NCBI GenBank assembly: GCA_937907715.1
Contig: CALERM010000046.1
Span: forward strand, 1-30,508
Direction of reading: 5' to 3'
Length of the DNA stretch: 30,508 bases
Source: an uncultured Clostridia bacterium
GTDB lineage: Bacteria; Bacillota; Clostridia; Oscillospirales; Oscillospiraceae
Shown: positions 15,390 through 25,100 of the stretch, piece by piece
Layout: each line of letters begins with the position of its first letter
How positions within the stretch are numbered: position 1 is the first letter of the stretch
Notes under the pieces: generated by a model
Told to the model about the DNA's origin: nothing
What the model saw: only the letters and a program-made list of their open reading frames with translations
Database searches by the model: none
Position numbers and translations under genes: made by a program

Positions 15390-15989
15390 ATGAACATTGT
15401 CTGTCTGGATCTGGAGGGCGTGCTGGTGCCCGAAATCTGGATCGCTTTTTCAGAGGAAAGCGGCATTCCCGAGCTGCGCAGAACCACGCGCGACGAGCCG
15501 GACTACGAAAAGCTCATGCGTTGGCGGCTTGCGATTCTCCGGGAACATGGTTTGAAGCTTTCCGATGTGCAGAACGTGATTGCAAAGATCGACCCGCTGC
15601 CCGGGGCGAAGGCATTTTTGGACAGCCTGCGCGAGAAGACACAAGCGGTGATTCTGAGCGATACGTTTGAGGAATTTGCGATGCCGCTGATGAAAAAGCT
15701 GGGGCTGCCAACAATTCTGTGCAACTCTCTGGTTATCAGTGAAGACGGCTTTATTTCCGACTTCAAGCTCCGCTGCAAGGACACAAAGCTCACAACCGTC
15801 CGCGCGCTGCAATCGATTGGCTTTGATACCATTGCAAGCGGCGACAGCTACAACGATCTGGACATGATTCTGGCGAGCAAGGCGGGCTTCCTGTTCCGCT
15901 CAACCGAAAAAATCAAACAGGACTACCCGCAGCTTCCGGCATACGAGACGTATGACGAGCTGCTGCACGCAATCTGCGCTGCGCTTTAA
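15390..15989 (+). CDS. thrH: ThrH-type phosphoserine phosphatase / homoserine phosphotransferase (HAD family)
   Basis: A cytoplasmic HAD enzyme. In Pseudomonas, ThrH hydrolyses O-phosphoserine and can move its phosphate to homoserine. The 199-aa protein resembles ThrH over its whole length: the opening CLDLEGVLVPEIWIAF contains nucleophile D7 and the unusual E9 (DxE in place of DxD). Also visible are TTRDEPDY (32-39), motif II VILSDTF (87-93) and motif IV GDSYNDLDM (151-159). AGGAGG lies 7 bases before ATG 15390. It is followed 61 bp later by a DUF1015 gene, and genes of that family are often found near serine-biosynthesis genes. This makes serine formation the more likely role here. No serA, serC or thrB is in the window. 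Confidence 0.93.
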   Translation: MNIVCLDLEGVLVPEIWIAFSEESGIPELRRTTRDEPDYEKLMRWRLAILREHGLKLSDVQNVIAKIDPLPGAKAFLDSLREKTQAVILSDTFEEFAMPLMKKLGLPTILCNSLVISEDGFISDFKLRCKDTKLTTVRALQSIGFDTIASGDSYNDLDMILASKAGFLFRSTEKIKQDYPQLPAYETYDELLHAICAAL

Positions 15990-16050
15990 TTTGTCGCATG
16001 TTCCTTTTGTTTCCGCAAAAAACGAATGAAAATGAAAGGTGAATAAAACT

Positions 16051-17292
16051 ATGAACGCTTTTTTACCCGCTGACATTCTGCTGCCGAAGACCGACCACAT
16101 GGAAAAGTGGGCCGTCATCGCCTGCGACCAGTTTACCTCCGATCAAGGCTACTGGGACCGCGTGAGAAAGAACGCCGAGGGCGCCGTCTCCACGATCAAT
16201 CTGATTCTCCCCGAAGCTGAGCTTGGCACCGAAAAAGAAGCCGCACACACGGCGGAAATTAATGCGACGATGAAAAAATACGTCGAAGACGGCGTGTTTA
16301 CCGAGTATCCCAACAGCTTCATCTATGTCGAGCGTACCTTGGAGAACGGCTCCATCCGCGAAGGTCTGGTTGGCATGGTCGACCTCGATGCGTATGACTA
16401 TAACCCCGGTGCAACCTCTGCCATCCGCGCCACCGAGCGCACGGTTCCCGAGCGCATTCCGCCCCGCCAGAGAGTCCGCCGCGACGCGCCCATCGAGCTT
16501 CCCCACGTGCTGATGCTCTGCGACGACCACGACAAGAAGCTCATCGAGCCGATTGCCGCGAAAAAGGCATCTCTGAAAAAGGTCTATGACTTCGACCTCA
16601 TGGAAGGCGGCGGTCACATCACCGGCTGGCTCGTTGAGGGTCAGGATGTCGAAGACTTCAACAAGGCGCTGACGGAATACACTGCGACCGTCGGCGAAAA
16701 GTACGTCGGTCTCAAGGGCACCCCGATGGTCTTCGCCGTCGGCGACGGAAACCACTCGCTGGCGACCGCAAAATCCTGCTACGAAGAACTCAAGAAGAAT
16801 AACCCCGGCGTTGATCTTTCCAACCATCCGGCGCGCTATGCGCTCGTCGAGCTGGAAAACATCCATGACCCGGCGCAGGCATTTGAACCGATTCACCGTG
16901 TCATCTTCAAGACCGAGCCGAAGAAGCTTCTCGAGGCGCTTGAGGACGCTTGCGCGGGCGCGGAAGGCTTCCCCGTGAAGTGGTACGCGGGCGAAGAATC
17001 CGGTACGATCATTCTCGATAAGAACAAGGGCGAGCTTGCGGTTGGCATTCTCCAGCACTTCCTCGACGAGTACCTGAAAGAAAACGCAGGCGAGATCGAC
17101 TACATCCATGACGACGACGCGCTCATCGGCTTTGCCAGGCAGGACAATGCAATCGGCTTCCTGCTGCCCGCGATGGAAAAGAGCCAGCTGTTCCGCGGCG
17201 TCATCGCCGACGGCGTGCTGCCCAGAAAGACCTTCTCCATGGGTCACAGCCGCGAAAAGAGATACTATCTGGAAGGCAGAAAGATCAAGTAA
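16051..17292 (+). CDS. DUF1015 family protein
   Basis: A soluble 413-aa protein of a family without firmly established function. The full family pattern is present: an N-terminal block near residue 30 (DQFTSDQGYWDRV), RERIPPRQ-like basic stretch ERIPPRQRVRRDAPIELPH (134-152), GGHITGWLV (187-195) and the hallmark FAVGDGNHSLATAK (228-241), then a C-terminal MGHSREKRYYLEGRKIK. The GDGNHxxA motif recalls the DGHHR-type motif of ParB/sulfiredoxin-fold proteins such as the serine kinase SerK; that comparison is mine and untested. ATG 16051 follows AAAGGTG by 9 bases. It ends in TAATG, overlapping the ispE start by one base, so translation is coupled. Upstream thrH suggests a link to phosphoserine metabolism. 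Confidence 0.9.
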   Translation: MNAFLPADILLPKTDHMEKWAVIACDQFTSDQGYWDRVRKNAEGAVSTINLILPEAELGTEKEAAHTAEINATMKKYVEDGVFTEYPNSFIYVERTLENGSIREGLVGMVDLDAYDYNPGATSAIRATERTVPERIPPRQRVRRDAPIELPHVLMLCDDHDKKLIEPIAAKKASLKKVYDFDLMEGGGHITGWLVEGQDVEDFNKALTEYTATVGEKYVGLKGTPMVFAVGDGNHSLATAKSCYEELKKNNPGVDLSNHPARYALVELENIHDPAQAFEPIHRVIFKTEPKKLLEALEDACAGAEGFPVKWYAGEESGTIILDKNKGELAVGILQHFLDEYLKENAGEIDYIHDDDALIGFARQDNAIGFLLPAMEKSQLFRGVIADGVLPRKTFSMGHSREKRYYLEGRKIK

Positions 17293-18200
17293 TGGTTACG
17301 ATTTCGGAAGGCGCATTTGCCAAGGTCAACCTGACGCTCGACGTTCTGGGCAAGCGTGAGGACGGCTATCACAACATCAAATCCATCATGCAGACAATCT
17401 CCCTGCACGATGACGTGACTGTCGACATCGGAACGGACGCACCCTGGCAGGTCCACTGCTACCGTGAGGTGCTCGACGAGACCGACCGGGAGAATCCGGT
17501 CACGACGCTTGTCACCGAGGGCTATCCGCAGGATGAAGAAAACCTTGCCTGGAAGGCGGCGAAGGCATATTATGCCGCGACGAAGCTTCCGGAGGAAGGA
17601 ATTGAAATCTTCATCAGCAAGCGCATTCCGATGCAGGCGGGGCTTGCCGGCGGAAGTGCGGACGCTGCGGCGGTGCTGCGCGTTTTGAACCGGCACTATG
17701 GATATCCGCTGTCGCTGCCGGCGCTTTGCGAGCTGGGAAGCCTTGTTGGCTCGGATGTGCCGTTCTGCGTGATGCAGGGCACCGTGCTGGTCGAGGGTAT
17801 AGGCAACAAGCTCACGAAGCTTCCCGACGCACCGGAGATGTTCTTCGCCGTCTGCAAGCCGGAGTTCTCAGTCTCCACGCCGGAGCTCTATGAAAAGCTC
17901 GACGAGACGTTCATCGAAAGACGTCCGGACCATAAGGCAATGATGTCGAACCTGCAGAAGGGCGAGCTGCTCGGCGTTGGCGGCAGCATGTGCAATGTCT
18001 TTGAGCCGCTGGTTCTCAAGGAGCATTTCGATATCAACTACATCCGCTCGATGATGATCACCTACGGCGCCTACGGCGCGCAGATGACGGGCTCCGGCTC
18101 GGCGGTGTTCGGCATTTATGACTCGTTCGAGTACGCGACCGTCGCCTGCACGATGCTCAAGGACAAATACGAGCAGGTTTTCCTGGCAAAGAACGTATAA
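17292..18200 (+). CDS. ispE: 4-diphosphocytidyl-2-C-methyl-D-erythritol kinase
   Basis: A GHMP-family kinase of the MEP isoprenoid pathway that phosphorylates the 2-hydroxyl of CDP-methylerythritol with ATP. The 302-aa length is typical. Motifs: AFAKVNLTLDVLGKREDGYHNIKS at 9-32 (substrate-binding Lys11 and DGYH), the ATP loop PMQAGLAGGSADAAAVLR at 113-130, GSDVPF for the catalytic Asp region, and a C-terminal GAQMTGSGSAVFG GHMP motif. It starts at ATG 17292, the last A of the DUF1015 stop codon, and has no clear SD of its own, so it depends on coupling. The operon ends at the hairpin at 18213. In many clostridia ispE lies near spoIIR, as here. Confidence 0.96.
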   Translation: MVTISEGAFAKVNLTLDVLGKREDGYHNIKSIMQTISLHDDVTVDIGTDAPWQVHCYREVLDETDRENPVTTLVTEGYPQDEENLAWKAAKAYYAATKLPEEGIEIFISKRIPMQAGLAGGSADAAAVLRVLNRHYGYPLSLPALCELGSLVGSDVPFCVMQGTVLVEGIGNKLTKLPDAPEMFFAVCKPEFSVSTPELYEKLDETFIERRPDHKAMMSNLQKGELLGVGGSMCNVFEPLVLKEHFDINYIRSMMITYGAYGAQMTGSGSAVFGIYDSFEYATVACTMLKDKYEQVFLAKNV

Positions 18201-18224
18201 ACATCAAAACAGCCGTCTAAACTT
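18195..18224 (+). promoter_or_regulatory. Candidate sigma-F promoter of spoIIR
   Basis: GTATA (18195-18199), a 15-bp spacer and GTCTAAACTT (18215-18224) fit the forespore consensus (GTATA / GGnnAnAnT) with one mismatch. spoIIR is a sigma-F gene in Bacillus. The start site would fall near 18230, inside the loop of the overlapping terminator. Confidence 0.55.
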
Positions 18225-18256
18225 TGGGTATTCCAGAGTTTAGGCGGTGTTTTTTT
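18213..18256 (+). terminator. Terminator of the thrH-ispE transcript, overlapping the spoIIR control region
   Basis: An 11-bp stem with one G-U pair (18213-18223 with 18237-18247) is extended by TGG/CCA in the loop. Seven Ts follow (18250-18256), ending exactly before the spoIIR start codon. Confidence 0.85.
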
Positions 18257-18865
18257 ATGAAAAAACGATACATAACAATGATGATTTGTCTGCTGGCGGC
18301 GGCGCTGACGAGTCTGTGTGCAGTTTCGCAGGCACGTCAGCAGCGTCTGGCGGAAAAGCTGATCCGGCTCCATGTCGTTGCAAATTCAAACGCAGAAAAG
18401 GACCAGCACGTGAAGCTTCTGGTTCGCGATGCGGTGCTGGAAGCGGCAAACGGGGTTTTGACGGACGCGCAGGACCCGGAGGCGGCGCTTCGGGCGAACC
18501 TTCCGGAGCTGGAACGCGCGGCAAATGAAAAGCTCCGGCTGCTCGGCTGCAAAGAAACGGCGAGCGTGAGCCTGCGCAGGGAGCTGTTTCCGACGCGCGA
18601 ATATGAAACCTTCCGCCTGCCCGCAGGCGTATACCGGACGCTGCGCGTGAGCATCGGAAGGGCAAGCGGACATAACTGGTGGTGCGTGGTGTTTCCGTCG
18701 CTATGCCTTCCGGCAGCGAAAGAGGATGTTGCCGAGGTGTGCCGGCAGGCGGGGCTGACGCAGCAGGAAATTTCGGTTCTGACCGAGGATACGGACGAGG
18801 TGGAGCTGGAATTCCGGACGCTCGAATGGCTGGGAAAACTCAAAAAAATGCTCTGGGACGCTTAA
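18257..18865 (+). CDS. spoIIR: Stage II sporulation protein R
   Basis: A forespore protein secreted into the intermembrane space, where it triggers SpoIIGA to process pro-sigma-E in the mother cell. The 202-aa product has an N-terminal signal or anchor (residues 4-25) and the family motifs LIRLHVVANSNAEKDQ, LKLLVRDAVL-like VKLLVRDAVLEAA, LPAGVYRTLRVSIG and GHNWWCVVFPSLC. ATG 18257 was chosen because the homologous start MKKRY follows; the only SD is AGGCGG (18242-18247), which is part of the terminator stem. The stop codon TAA lies inside the next palindrome. Its presence shows that the organism is, or recently was, a spore former. Confidence 0.95.
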   Translation: MKKRYITMMICLLAAALTSLCAVSQARQQRLAEKLIRLHVVANSNAEKDQHVKLLVRDAVLEAANGVLTDAQDPEAALRANLPELERAANEKLRLLGCKETASVSLRRELFPTREYETFRLPAGVYRTLRVSIGRASGHNWWCVVFPSLCLPAAKEDVAEVCRQAGLTQQEISVLTEDTDEVELEFRTLEWLGKLKKMLWDA

Positions 18866-18879
18866 GCGTCCTTTTTTTT
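18856..18879 (+). terminator. Terminator overlapping the spoIIR stop codon
   Basis: The palindrome GGACGC-TTAA-GCGTCC (18856-18871) includes the TAA stop and is followed by eight Ts. Confidence 0.88.
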
Positions 18880-18891
18880 ACCCACGCGACC

Positions 18892-18900
18892 TGCTATAAT
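18892..18900 (+). promoter_or_regulatory. Extended -10 promoter of addBA
   Basis: TGCTATAAT supplies the TGn extension and a perfect -10 (18895-18900). The -35 position (18872-18877) is only the terminator T-run, so the extended -10 must carry the promoter. Confidence 0.65.
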
Positions 18901-18939
18901 GAAGAAAAGACAAAAAACAGTCGAAGGAGGGCGTTCGGA

Positions 18940-21900
18940 TTGCTGACCATTCTGACAGGACCTGACCGGCAGGCAGGGCTTTCGCAGCTGATTGATACAA
19001 TCTGCGCGCGCGCCGCAGAGGGAACCGGCGAACAGATTCTGATTGTGCCCGAGCAGTATTCCTTTGAGGCAGAGCGCGTCTTATGCCGCCGGGGCGGCGA
19101 TACGATCAGCCGCTTTGCGGAGGTCTTGAGCTTTACAAGGCTTGCCAGCCGCGTGTTTTCGATTTACGGCGGCGTGAGCGAAGAGTATCTCGACGAGGGC
19201 GGCAGGCTTTTGTGTCTGTATCTTGCCGCCGAGCGCGTGAAGACGCAGATCAAGTTCTATGCCGCGTCGCTGCTGCGGCCGGAGTTTTTGATGCAGCTGG
19301 GGAAGATGCTCGAAGAGTTTTTGACCTATTGCGTCACGCCGCAGCAGCTTCTGACCGCGGCGGGGCAGCTGACCGGTCAGCAGGCGCAGAAGCTTTCCGA
19401 GCTTGGACTTTTGTATGAGAGCTATCTAAGTGTCTGCAAAACCGGGTGCGCAGACCCCGTGACACGGCTGGTGCGACTTGCCGAAACGCTTTCGCAGGAG
19501 GACTACTGCACCGGAAAGCGGTTTTACCTCGCGGGCTTTTCCGATTTTACGGCGGTGCAGCTGCGGATTCTCGACGCGATTTTTCCGCAGGCAGAGCAGA
19601 CGCGGGTCTATCTCTGCACCGACGGCTCGGACAGCGCGGCGTTTTGCTGCGGCGTGCAGACGGCAAAGCAGCTTTTTCGCATGGCGGCGCGGCGGAATAT
19701 CGAGGTAGCGCAGGAGCAGGTCTCAGAAAAGACCCACCGGCCGGCTGCATTGGAGCATTGGCTTTCCCATGTCCTGAACACGGGCGGCGCGCCGTTTTCG
19801 CAGCCCGCGCCGGAGGTGGCGCTGGGGCAGGCGGACACGCGCGCGGGTGCGTGCGAGCTGGCGGCGGGCGTCATACAGAGGCTTGCCGGAGGCGGTGTCC
19901 GCTGGCGCGAGATCGCGGTCGCCTGCACGGACGAAAGCTATGTGCAGACGCTAAGACCCATGCTGCAAAGAGCCGGCATCGGCGCATACTATGCAGGCAC
20001 GACCGATATTCTCGGAAAGCCGCTTCTGCAGGCGGTGATGTCTGCCATGCAGGCGGCTGGCAGGTTTTCGTTTGAGGATGTGATGCAGTATCTCAAGTCT
20101 GGCTTTTCTTCTCTGGAGCCGGACGCCTGCGACCGGCTGGAGCGCTATGCGTATTTCTGGAACATTCGCGGTAGCCAATGGCTGACGCCGTGGACGCGCC
20201 ATCCGGAGGGCTTCGGGCGGGCATTTGACGAGGAAACGGACCGGCAGCTTCTGACGCTCAACGTCTGGCGCGAAGGGTCAATGGAGCCGCTGCGGACGCT
20301 TCATGAGGCGTGGCTGTCCGGCAGAACGGTATCGCAGCGGCTGCATGCGCTGCGCGCGTTTCTGGAGCAGACGCAGTTTCCCGAGATCGCCTGCGAACAG
20401 ACGAACGAGCTGTACCGGCAGGGAAAGCACCAGGCGGCGCAGGAGCAGGAACAGCTTTATGAAATTCTCATGACTGCCATGGAGCAGGCGGAGCTGGTGC
20501 TGGGCGAACAGGAAATGGAGCTGGACCGGTTTTTACAGATGTTCCGGATGCTGCTCGGCTGCTATCAGGTCGGTTCGATTCCGGCAAATCTCGACGAGGT
20601 GCTGGTATCCGGCTTGGATGGCATGCGCGCGCTGCAAGCTGGCTATCTGATTGTTCTCGGCGCGGACGAGGGCGCGCTTCCGGCGTTTTCTCAATCGGAA
20701 GGGCTGCTGTCTGACAGCGAGCGGCGAAGCTTATCAAGCCTCGGCGTGACGCTGTCTCCCTTTGCACAGGACCGGCTCGAACGAGAGCTTGGCTGGACGC
20801 AGCTGGCGCTGCAGAGCGCAAGAAAGCGGGTGTGGCTCCTGTCCGGCAGTGAGCAGCCGTCTTATCTGATGGCAAGAACGAAGACGCTTCTTCCACAGTG
20901 CAAAGCACTTTCGCGGCAGGATGCGGCGTTCCTGCCGGACCGGCGGGCGCTGTGCGCGCAGGCAATCCGGGAGCAGGCGGACTGGACGCTCGACCCTGTG
21001 AGCTTACAGGTACGGCGGGAGCTGGAAATGCGCTGCGGCTTTTCGTTTGCGGCGCTTTCCAAAGAGGCGGTACAGGGGCTCTACGGCAGGCAGCTTTCGC
21101 TTTCGGCGTCCCGGCTTGATCAATTTGCCGACTGCCGTTATGCGTTTTTCCTGCACTATGGACTGAAATTGGAGCCGTGGAGGCAGGCGAGCTTTGACGC
21201 GCCGGTGTTCGGTACGTTTGCCCACTATGTGCTCGAATGCACAGTGCGCGACGTGATGGCACGCGGCGGCTTCCATGAGACCCCGCAGGATGCGGTCTGC
21301 GCAATTGCGCAGAAATACATGGACGAATACACGGAAAAATTCATGTCGGTCGCGCAGCAGGAGGACGCGCGGTGCGGATATCTGTTCCGGCGCAACCGGC
21401 AGGAGGTGCTCGGTATTGTCAGAAATGTGGCAGACGAGCTGCGCGTCTCGCGCTTTGCGCCCTGCGACGAGGAGCTTGCCTTCAGCAAAGACGGAGCGCT
21501 TCCGCCGGTCTATGTCGAGACACCCGAGGGACAGGCGGTGCTCTCCGGCTTTGTCGACCGGGTGGATGTCCTCGACGAGCCGGGCGGGAAATATTTCCGC
21601 GTGATCGACTACAAAACCGGACACAAGGACTTTGACTACACGGATCTTCTGTGCGGCAAGTCGCTACAGATGCTTCTGTATCTGTTTGCCATCGAGCGCG
21701 CGAAGACAAGCCATGCTGCTGCCGGGAAGACGCCGGCGGGCGTTCTGTATGTGCCGGGGCGGATGGACGTTGAGCGGCTGGAGCCGGGGCAGACGGACGA
21801 GGCACTGGCAAAGCTCCGGCAGAAAAAGCTGGTGCGGCAGGGACTTTTGCTGCGCGATGAGCAGGTGCTTCAGGCGATGGAGCCCGGAGATACGCCGGTG

Positions 21901-22197
21901 TATCTGCCGTATCAGAACAAAAAAGGAGAGCTGACCGGGAATCTTGCCACGCGCGAGCAGTTCCGGCTGCTGGAGGATTTCGTTTCCGGAAGTCTGCGCG
22001 AGCTGACACAGAAGATCTTTTCCGGCGCGGTATCGCCCAATCCGATTGTGCGCGGACCGATGGTATCGAGCTGCCAGTACTGCGAGTATCTGCACGCCTG
22101 CCACAAGGACGCCTGCAAGCCGGACGTGCGCTTTATGAAAAAGGTCAGCGCAGATGAGTTCTGGGAGGAGCTTGAAAGGAGGAAGGCAAATGGCTGA
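18940..22197 (+). CDS. addB: AddB subunit of the AddAB helicase-nuclease
   Basis: With AddA it resects double-strand breaks to start RecA recombination (RecBCD equivalent). The 1085-aa protein has the AddB plan: an inactivated UvrD-like helicase region with VLSFTRLASRV (about 60-70) and a C-terminal RecB-type nuclease with VIDYKTG. The iron-sulfur cysteines are DCRYAFFLHYGLKLEPW near residue 730 and CQYCEYLHAC near 1045-1054, all four present. The N-terminal ATP loop is degenerate: where GxSGSGKT is expected it reads TGPDRQAGLS, with no GKT. The start is TTG 18940 with GGAGG 9 bases upstream; the open frame to 18679 overlaps spoIIR and is rejected. It overlaps addA by 8 bp. Confidence 0.95.
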   Translation: MLTILTGPDRQAGLSQLIDTICARAAEGTGEQILIVPEQYSFEAERVLCRRGGDTISRFAEVLSFTRLASRVFSIYGGVSEEYLDEGGRLLCLYLAAERVKTQIKFYAASLLRPEFLMQLGKMLEEFLTYCVTPQQLLTAAGQLTGQQAQKLSELGLLYESYLSVCKTGCADPVTRLVRLAETLSQEDYCTGKRFYLAGFSDFTAVQLRILDAIFPQAEQTRVYLCTDGSDSAAFCCGVQTAKQLFRMAARRNIEVAQEQVSEKTHRPAALEHWLSHVLNTGGAPFSQPAPEVALGQADTRAGACELAAGVIQRLAGGGVRWREIAVACTDESYVQTLRPMLQRAGIGAYYAGTTDILGKPLLQAVMSAMQAAGRFSFEDVMQYLKSGFSSLEPDACDRLERYAYFWNIRGSQWLTPWTRHPEGFGRAFDEETDRQLLTLNVWREGSMEPLRTLHEAWLSGRTVSQRLHALRAFLEQTQFPEIACEQTNELYRQGKHQAAQEQEQLYEILMTAMEQAELVLGEQEMELDRFLQMFRMLLGCYQVGSIPANLDEVLVSGLDGMRALQAGYLIVLGADEGALPAFSQSEGLLSDSERRSLSSLGVTLSPFAQDRLERELGWTQLALQSARKRVWLLSGSEQPSYLMARTKTLLPQCKALSRQDAAFLPDRRALCAQAIREQADWTLDPVSLQVRRELEMRCGFSFAALSKEAVQGLYGRQLSLSASRLDQFADCRYAFFLHYGLKLEPWRQASFDAPVFGTFAHYVLECTVRDVMARGGFHETPQDAVCAIAQKYMDEYTEKFMSVAQQEDARCGYLFRRNRQEVLGIVRNVADELRVSRFAPCDEELAFSKDGALPPVYVETPEGQAVLSGFVDRVDVLDEPGGKYFRVIDYKTGHKDFDYTDLLCGKSLQMLLYLFAIERAKTSHAAAGKTPAGVLYVPGRMDVERLEPGQTDEALAKLRQKKLVRQGLLLRDEQVLQAMEPGDTPVYLPYQNKKGELTGNLATREQFRLLEDFVSGSLRELTQKIFSGAVSPNPIVRGPMVSSCQYCEYLHACHKDACKPDVRFMKKVSADEFWEELERRKANG

Positions 22198-25100
22198 GGT
22201 AAGGCTTACCCCGTCGCAGCAGGCGGTGGTGGAGAACCGGGGCGGCGCGCTGCTCGTCTCCGCGGCGGCAGGCTCGGGCAAGACAAAGGTGCTGGTTGAC
22301 CGGCTGCTTTCCTATGTGGAGGACGAAAACGACCCGGCAAATATCGACGAGTTTCTGATTATTACCTATACGAAGGCGGCGGCAAGCGAGCTGCGCGGCA
22401 AAATCAGCGCCGAGCTTTCCAGACGCCTTGCTGCGAATCCGTCAAACCGGCATTTGCAGCGCCAGCTCACGAGAATCCATCTGGCGCAGATTTCCACGGT
22501 CCATGCCTTCTGCGCGGCGATGCTCCGCAGGTACTGCACGCTGCGAGACCTGCCGCCGGATTTCCGTGTGGCAGAGCAGACCGAAGCGAACGCCATTCGT
22601 TTGGAGGTCTTCCAGAATACGCTCGAGGATTTTTACCGCACGCGCGAACAGCGGGCGGAGTTTCAGGCGCTGGCAGACCAGCTCGGCTTCGGGCGCGACG
22701 ACCGGCGGCTGATCAGCCTGTGCCTTTCGTGCTACGACGAGGTGCGCTGCCGAAGAAGTCCGGAGGACTGGATGCGCCGCGCGCTGGCGGCATATGAAGA
22801 GGTCTCGCCGGTCGAGCAGTCGCCCTGGGGCGCATACTGGATGGAGGAAATGAAAAGCGCACTGGCTTTTGCGGAAGGCTGCCTTCAGAAGGCGAGAAAG
22901 CACATCGGGCGCGATGAGGTTCTGACGGCAAAATACGGTCCGCTTTTCGAGAAAAATCTTTCGCAGGTGCTGAAGCTCATGCAGGAAAACACCTGGGACG
23001 GCGTCTTTGAAAACCGCATTTCCGATTTCGGGCGGCTGCCGACTGTGAGGTCCTGCGAAGACGAGGACGCGAAGCTTCGCGCGCAGAAGCTGCGCAAGGA
23101 CGCGCTGGAGGCGATCCGCGGCGCGCAGCGCGCATTTTACGCACCGGCGCAGCAGGCGGCGGCAGATTTGAAAGCGACGGCACCTGCCATTGCGGGGCTT
23201 TTGCAGCTGCTGCGTGCGTTCGATGAAGCATTTACAAAGGAAAAGCGGCGGCGAAAGCTGCTGGACTTTTCCGATCTGGAGCATGAGACAATTGCGCTTT
23301 TCTATCGGAAGGACGGGAGCGTCAGCTCGAGCGCGCGGGAGATTGCCGCGCAGTACCGCGAGATTCTGGTCGACGAGTATCAGGACTCCAACGAGGTGCA
23401 GGAGTGCATCTTTGAGGCGGTGTCCAGGGAAGGGAAGAACCGTTTTCTGGTCGGCGACGTGAAGCAGTCGATTTACCGCTTCCGGCTGGCAGACCCCGGC
23501 ATCTTCCTGCAAAAATACGAAGCTTACGTACCCTATACGCAGGCAAAAGACGACGAGCCCCGGAAGATTCTGCTTTCCGATAACTTCCGGTCGAGAAAAG
23601 AGGTTCTCGCTGCGGCAAACGATGTATTTTCTCTTTGCATGCAGGGGGATGAGCTTGAGCTTACCTATGGGGAAGCGGAAAAGCTGCGCGCGGGGCTTTC
23701 CTATCCGGATACCCCGCAGCCGAAGGTGGAGCTGCACTGCATCGAGCTGAGCAAAGCGGAGACCGATGAGCAGAGCCCGCAGAAGCGCGAGACAGAGGCG
23801 GACTTTGTCGCCGCGCGCATCCGGCAGATGCTCGATGAAAACATGCAGATAGCCGATGGCGGCACGCTGCGCGCTGTGCGGCCTGGCGATATTGTGATTC
23901 TCATGCGCGCGGTGGGCGATAATGCCGCAAGCTATCAAAGCGCGCTTTCCAGACAGGCAATTGCCAGCCGGTGCGATCGGGGCGGGAGCCTTTTTGATAC
24001 GACCGAGGCGCAGGTGCTTCTTGCGGCGCTCAAGGTGATTGACAACCCGCACCGGGATGTGGAGCTGGTGACGGCGCTGTCCAGCCCGGCGTTCGGTGTG
24101 CCGCCTGAGGATCTGGCGCGCGCAAGAGGGAGGCTTCGAACCGGAGACTTTTACGACTGTCTGCTTTCCATGGAAGACCGCGGACAGGCGCTCGATAGCT
24201 TTTTATCATGGCTTTCCGAGATGCGCGGGCAAAGCAGGCTCCTGCCGCTCGGAGAGCTTCTGGATCTAGTTCTGCTGTCGACCGGCATGGAAGACGTGTT
24301 TTCCGCGATGGAAAACGGCGCGGCGCGGCGGGAGAATTTGCAGCTGCTGCGCGCGCAGGCGTCCGCCTTTTCCGCCACGGGAAATCAGAGTCTGATGGGC
24401 TTTTTGCGGTATATGGACGAGCTGGAAGAGAGCGGACAGCTGCCGTCTTCGCGCGCGCAGGCGGGGCAGGACGACGCCGTGCAGATTATGACCATCCACC
24501 AGTCAAAGGGACTGGAATTTCCGGTGGTGTTTCTGGCGGATCTGTCACGGCAGTTCAACCGGAGCGACGCTTCCATGAGCGTGCTGCTCGACAGCTCGCT
24601 GTATATCGGCGCAAACGTTGTGAATATGGAAAAGCGCGCGTATTTCCCGTCGCTTGCGCGCATGGCGATTGCCGAAAAGAAGACGCGCCAGACAATCGCC
24701 GAGGAGCTTCGCGTTCTGTATGTGGCGATGACGCGCGCGAAGGAGATGCTGGTTATGAGCTACTGCTCGGGAAGGCTTTCCTCGACGCTCAAAAAATGGA
24801 ACGAAGCGCTCACGCTTCCGCTTCCGCCCCGGACGGCGGGCAGCGCGCTTTGCCTGGGAGACTGGGTGCTGATGGCGGCGCTCTGCCGGACGGAGGCAGG
24901 GGAGCTGTTTGCCGAGACCGGTCCCAACGAGGTGAGCGCGGTGCAGGAGATTCCATGGGTCATCCGTCTGCACCATTCGTCGGAGCTGATGCAGACCGCA
25001 CTTCCGGAATCTGCGCCGGAGAAGCCGGAAGCAGAAAAGCCTGCTGCGCCGGATTATGATTTTTCGCCCTATGCGCACCTTGCCGCGTCGAAGATGCCCT

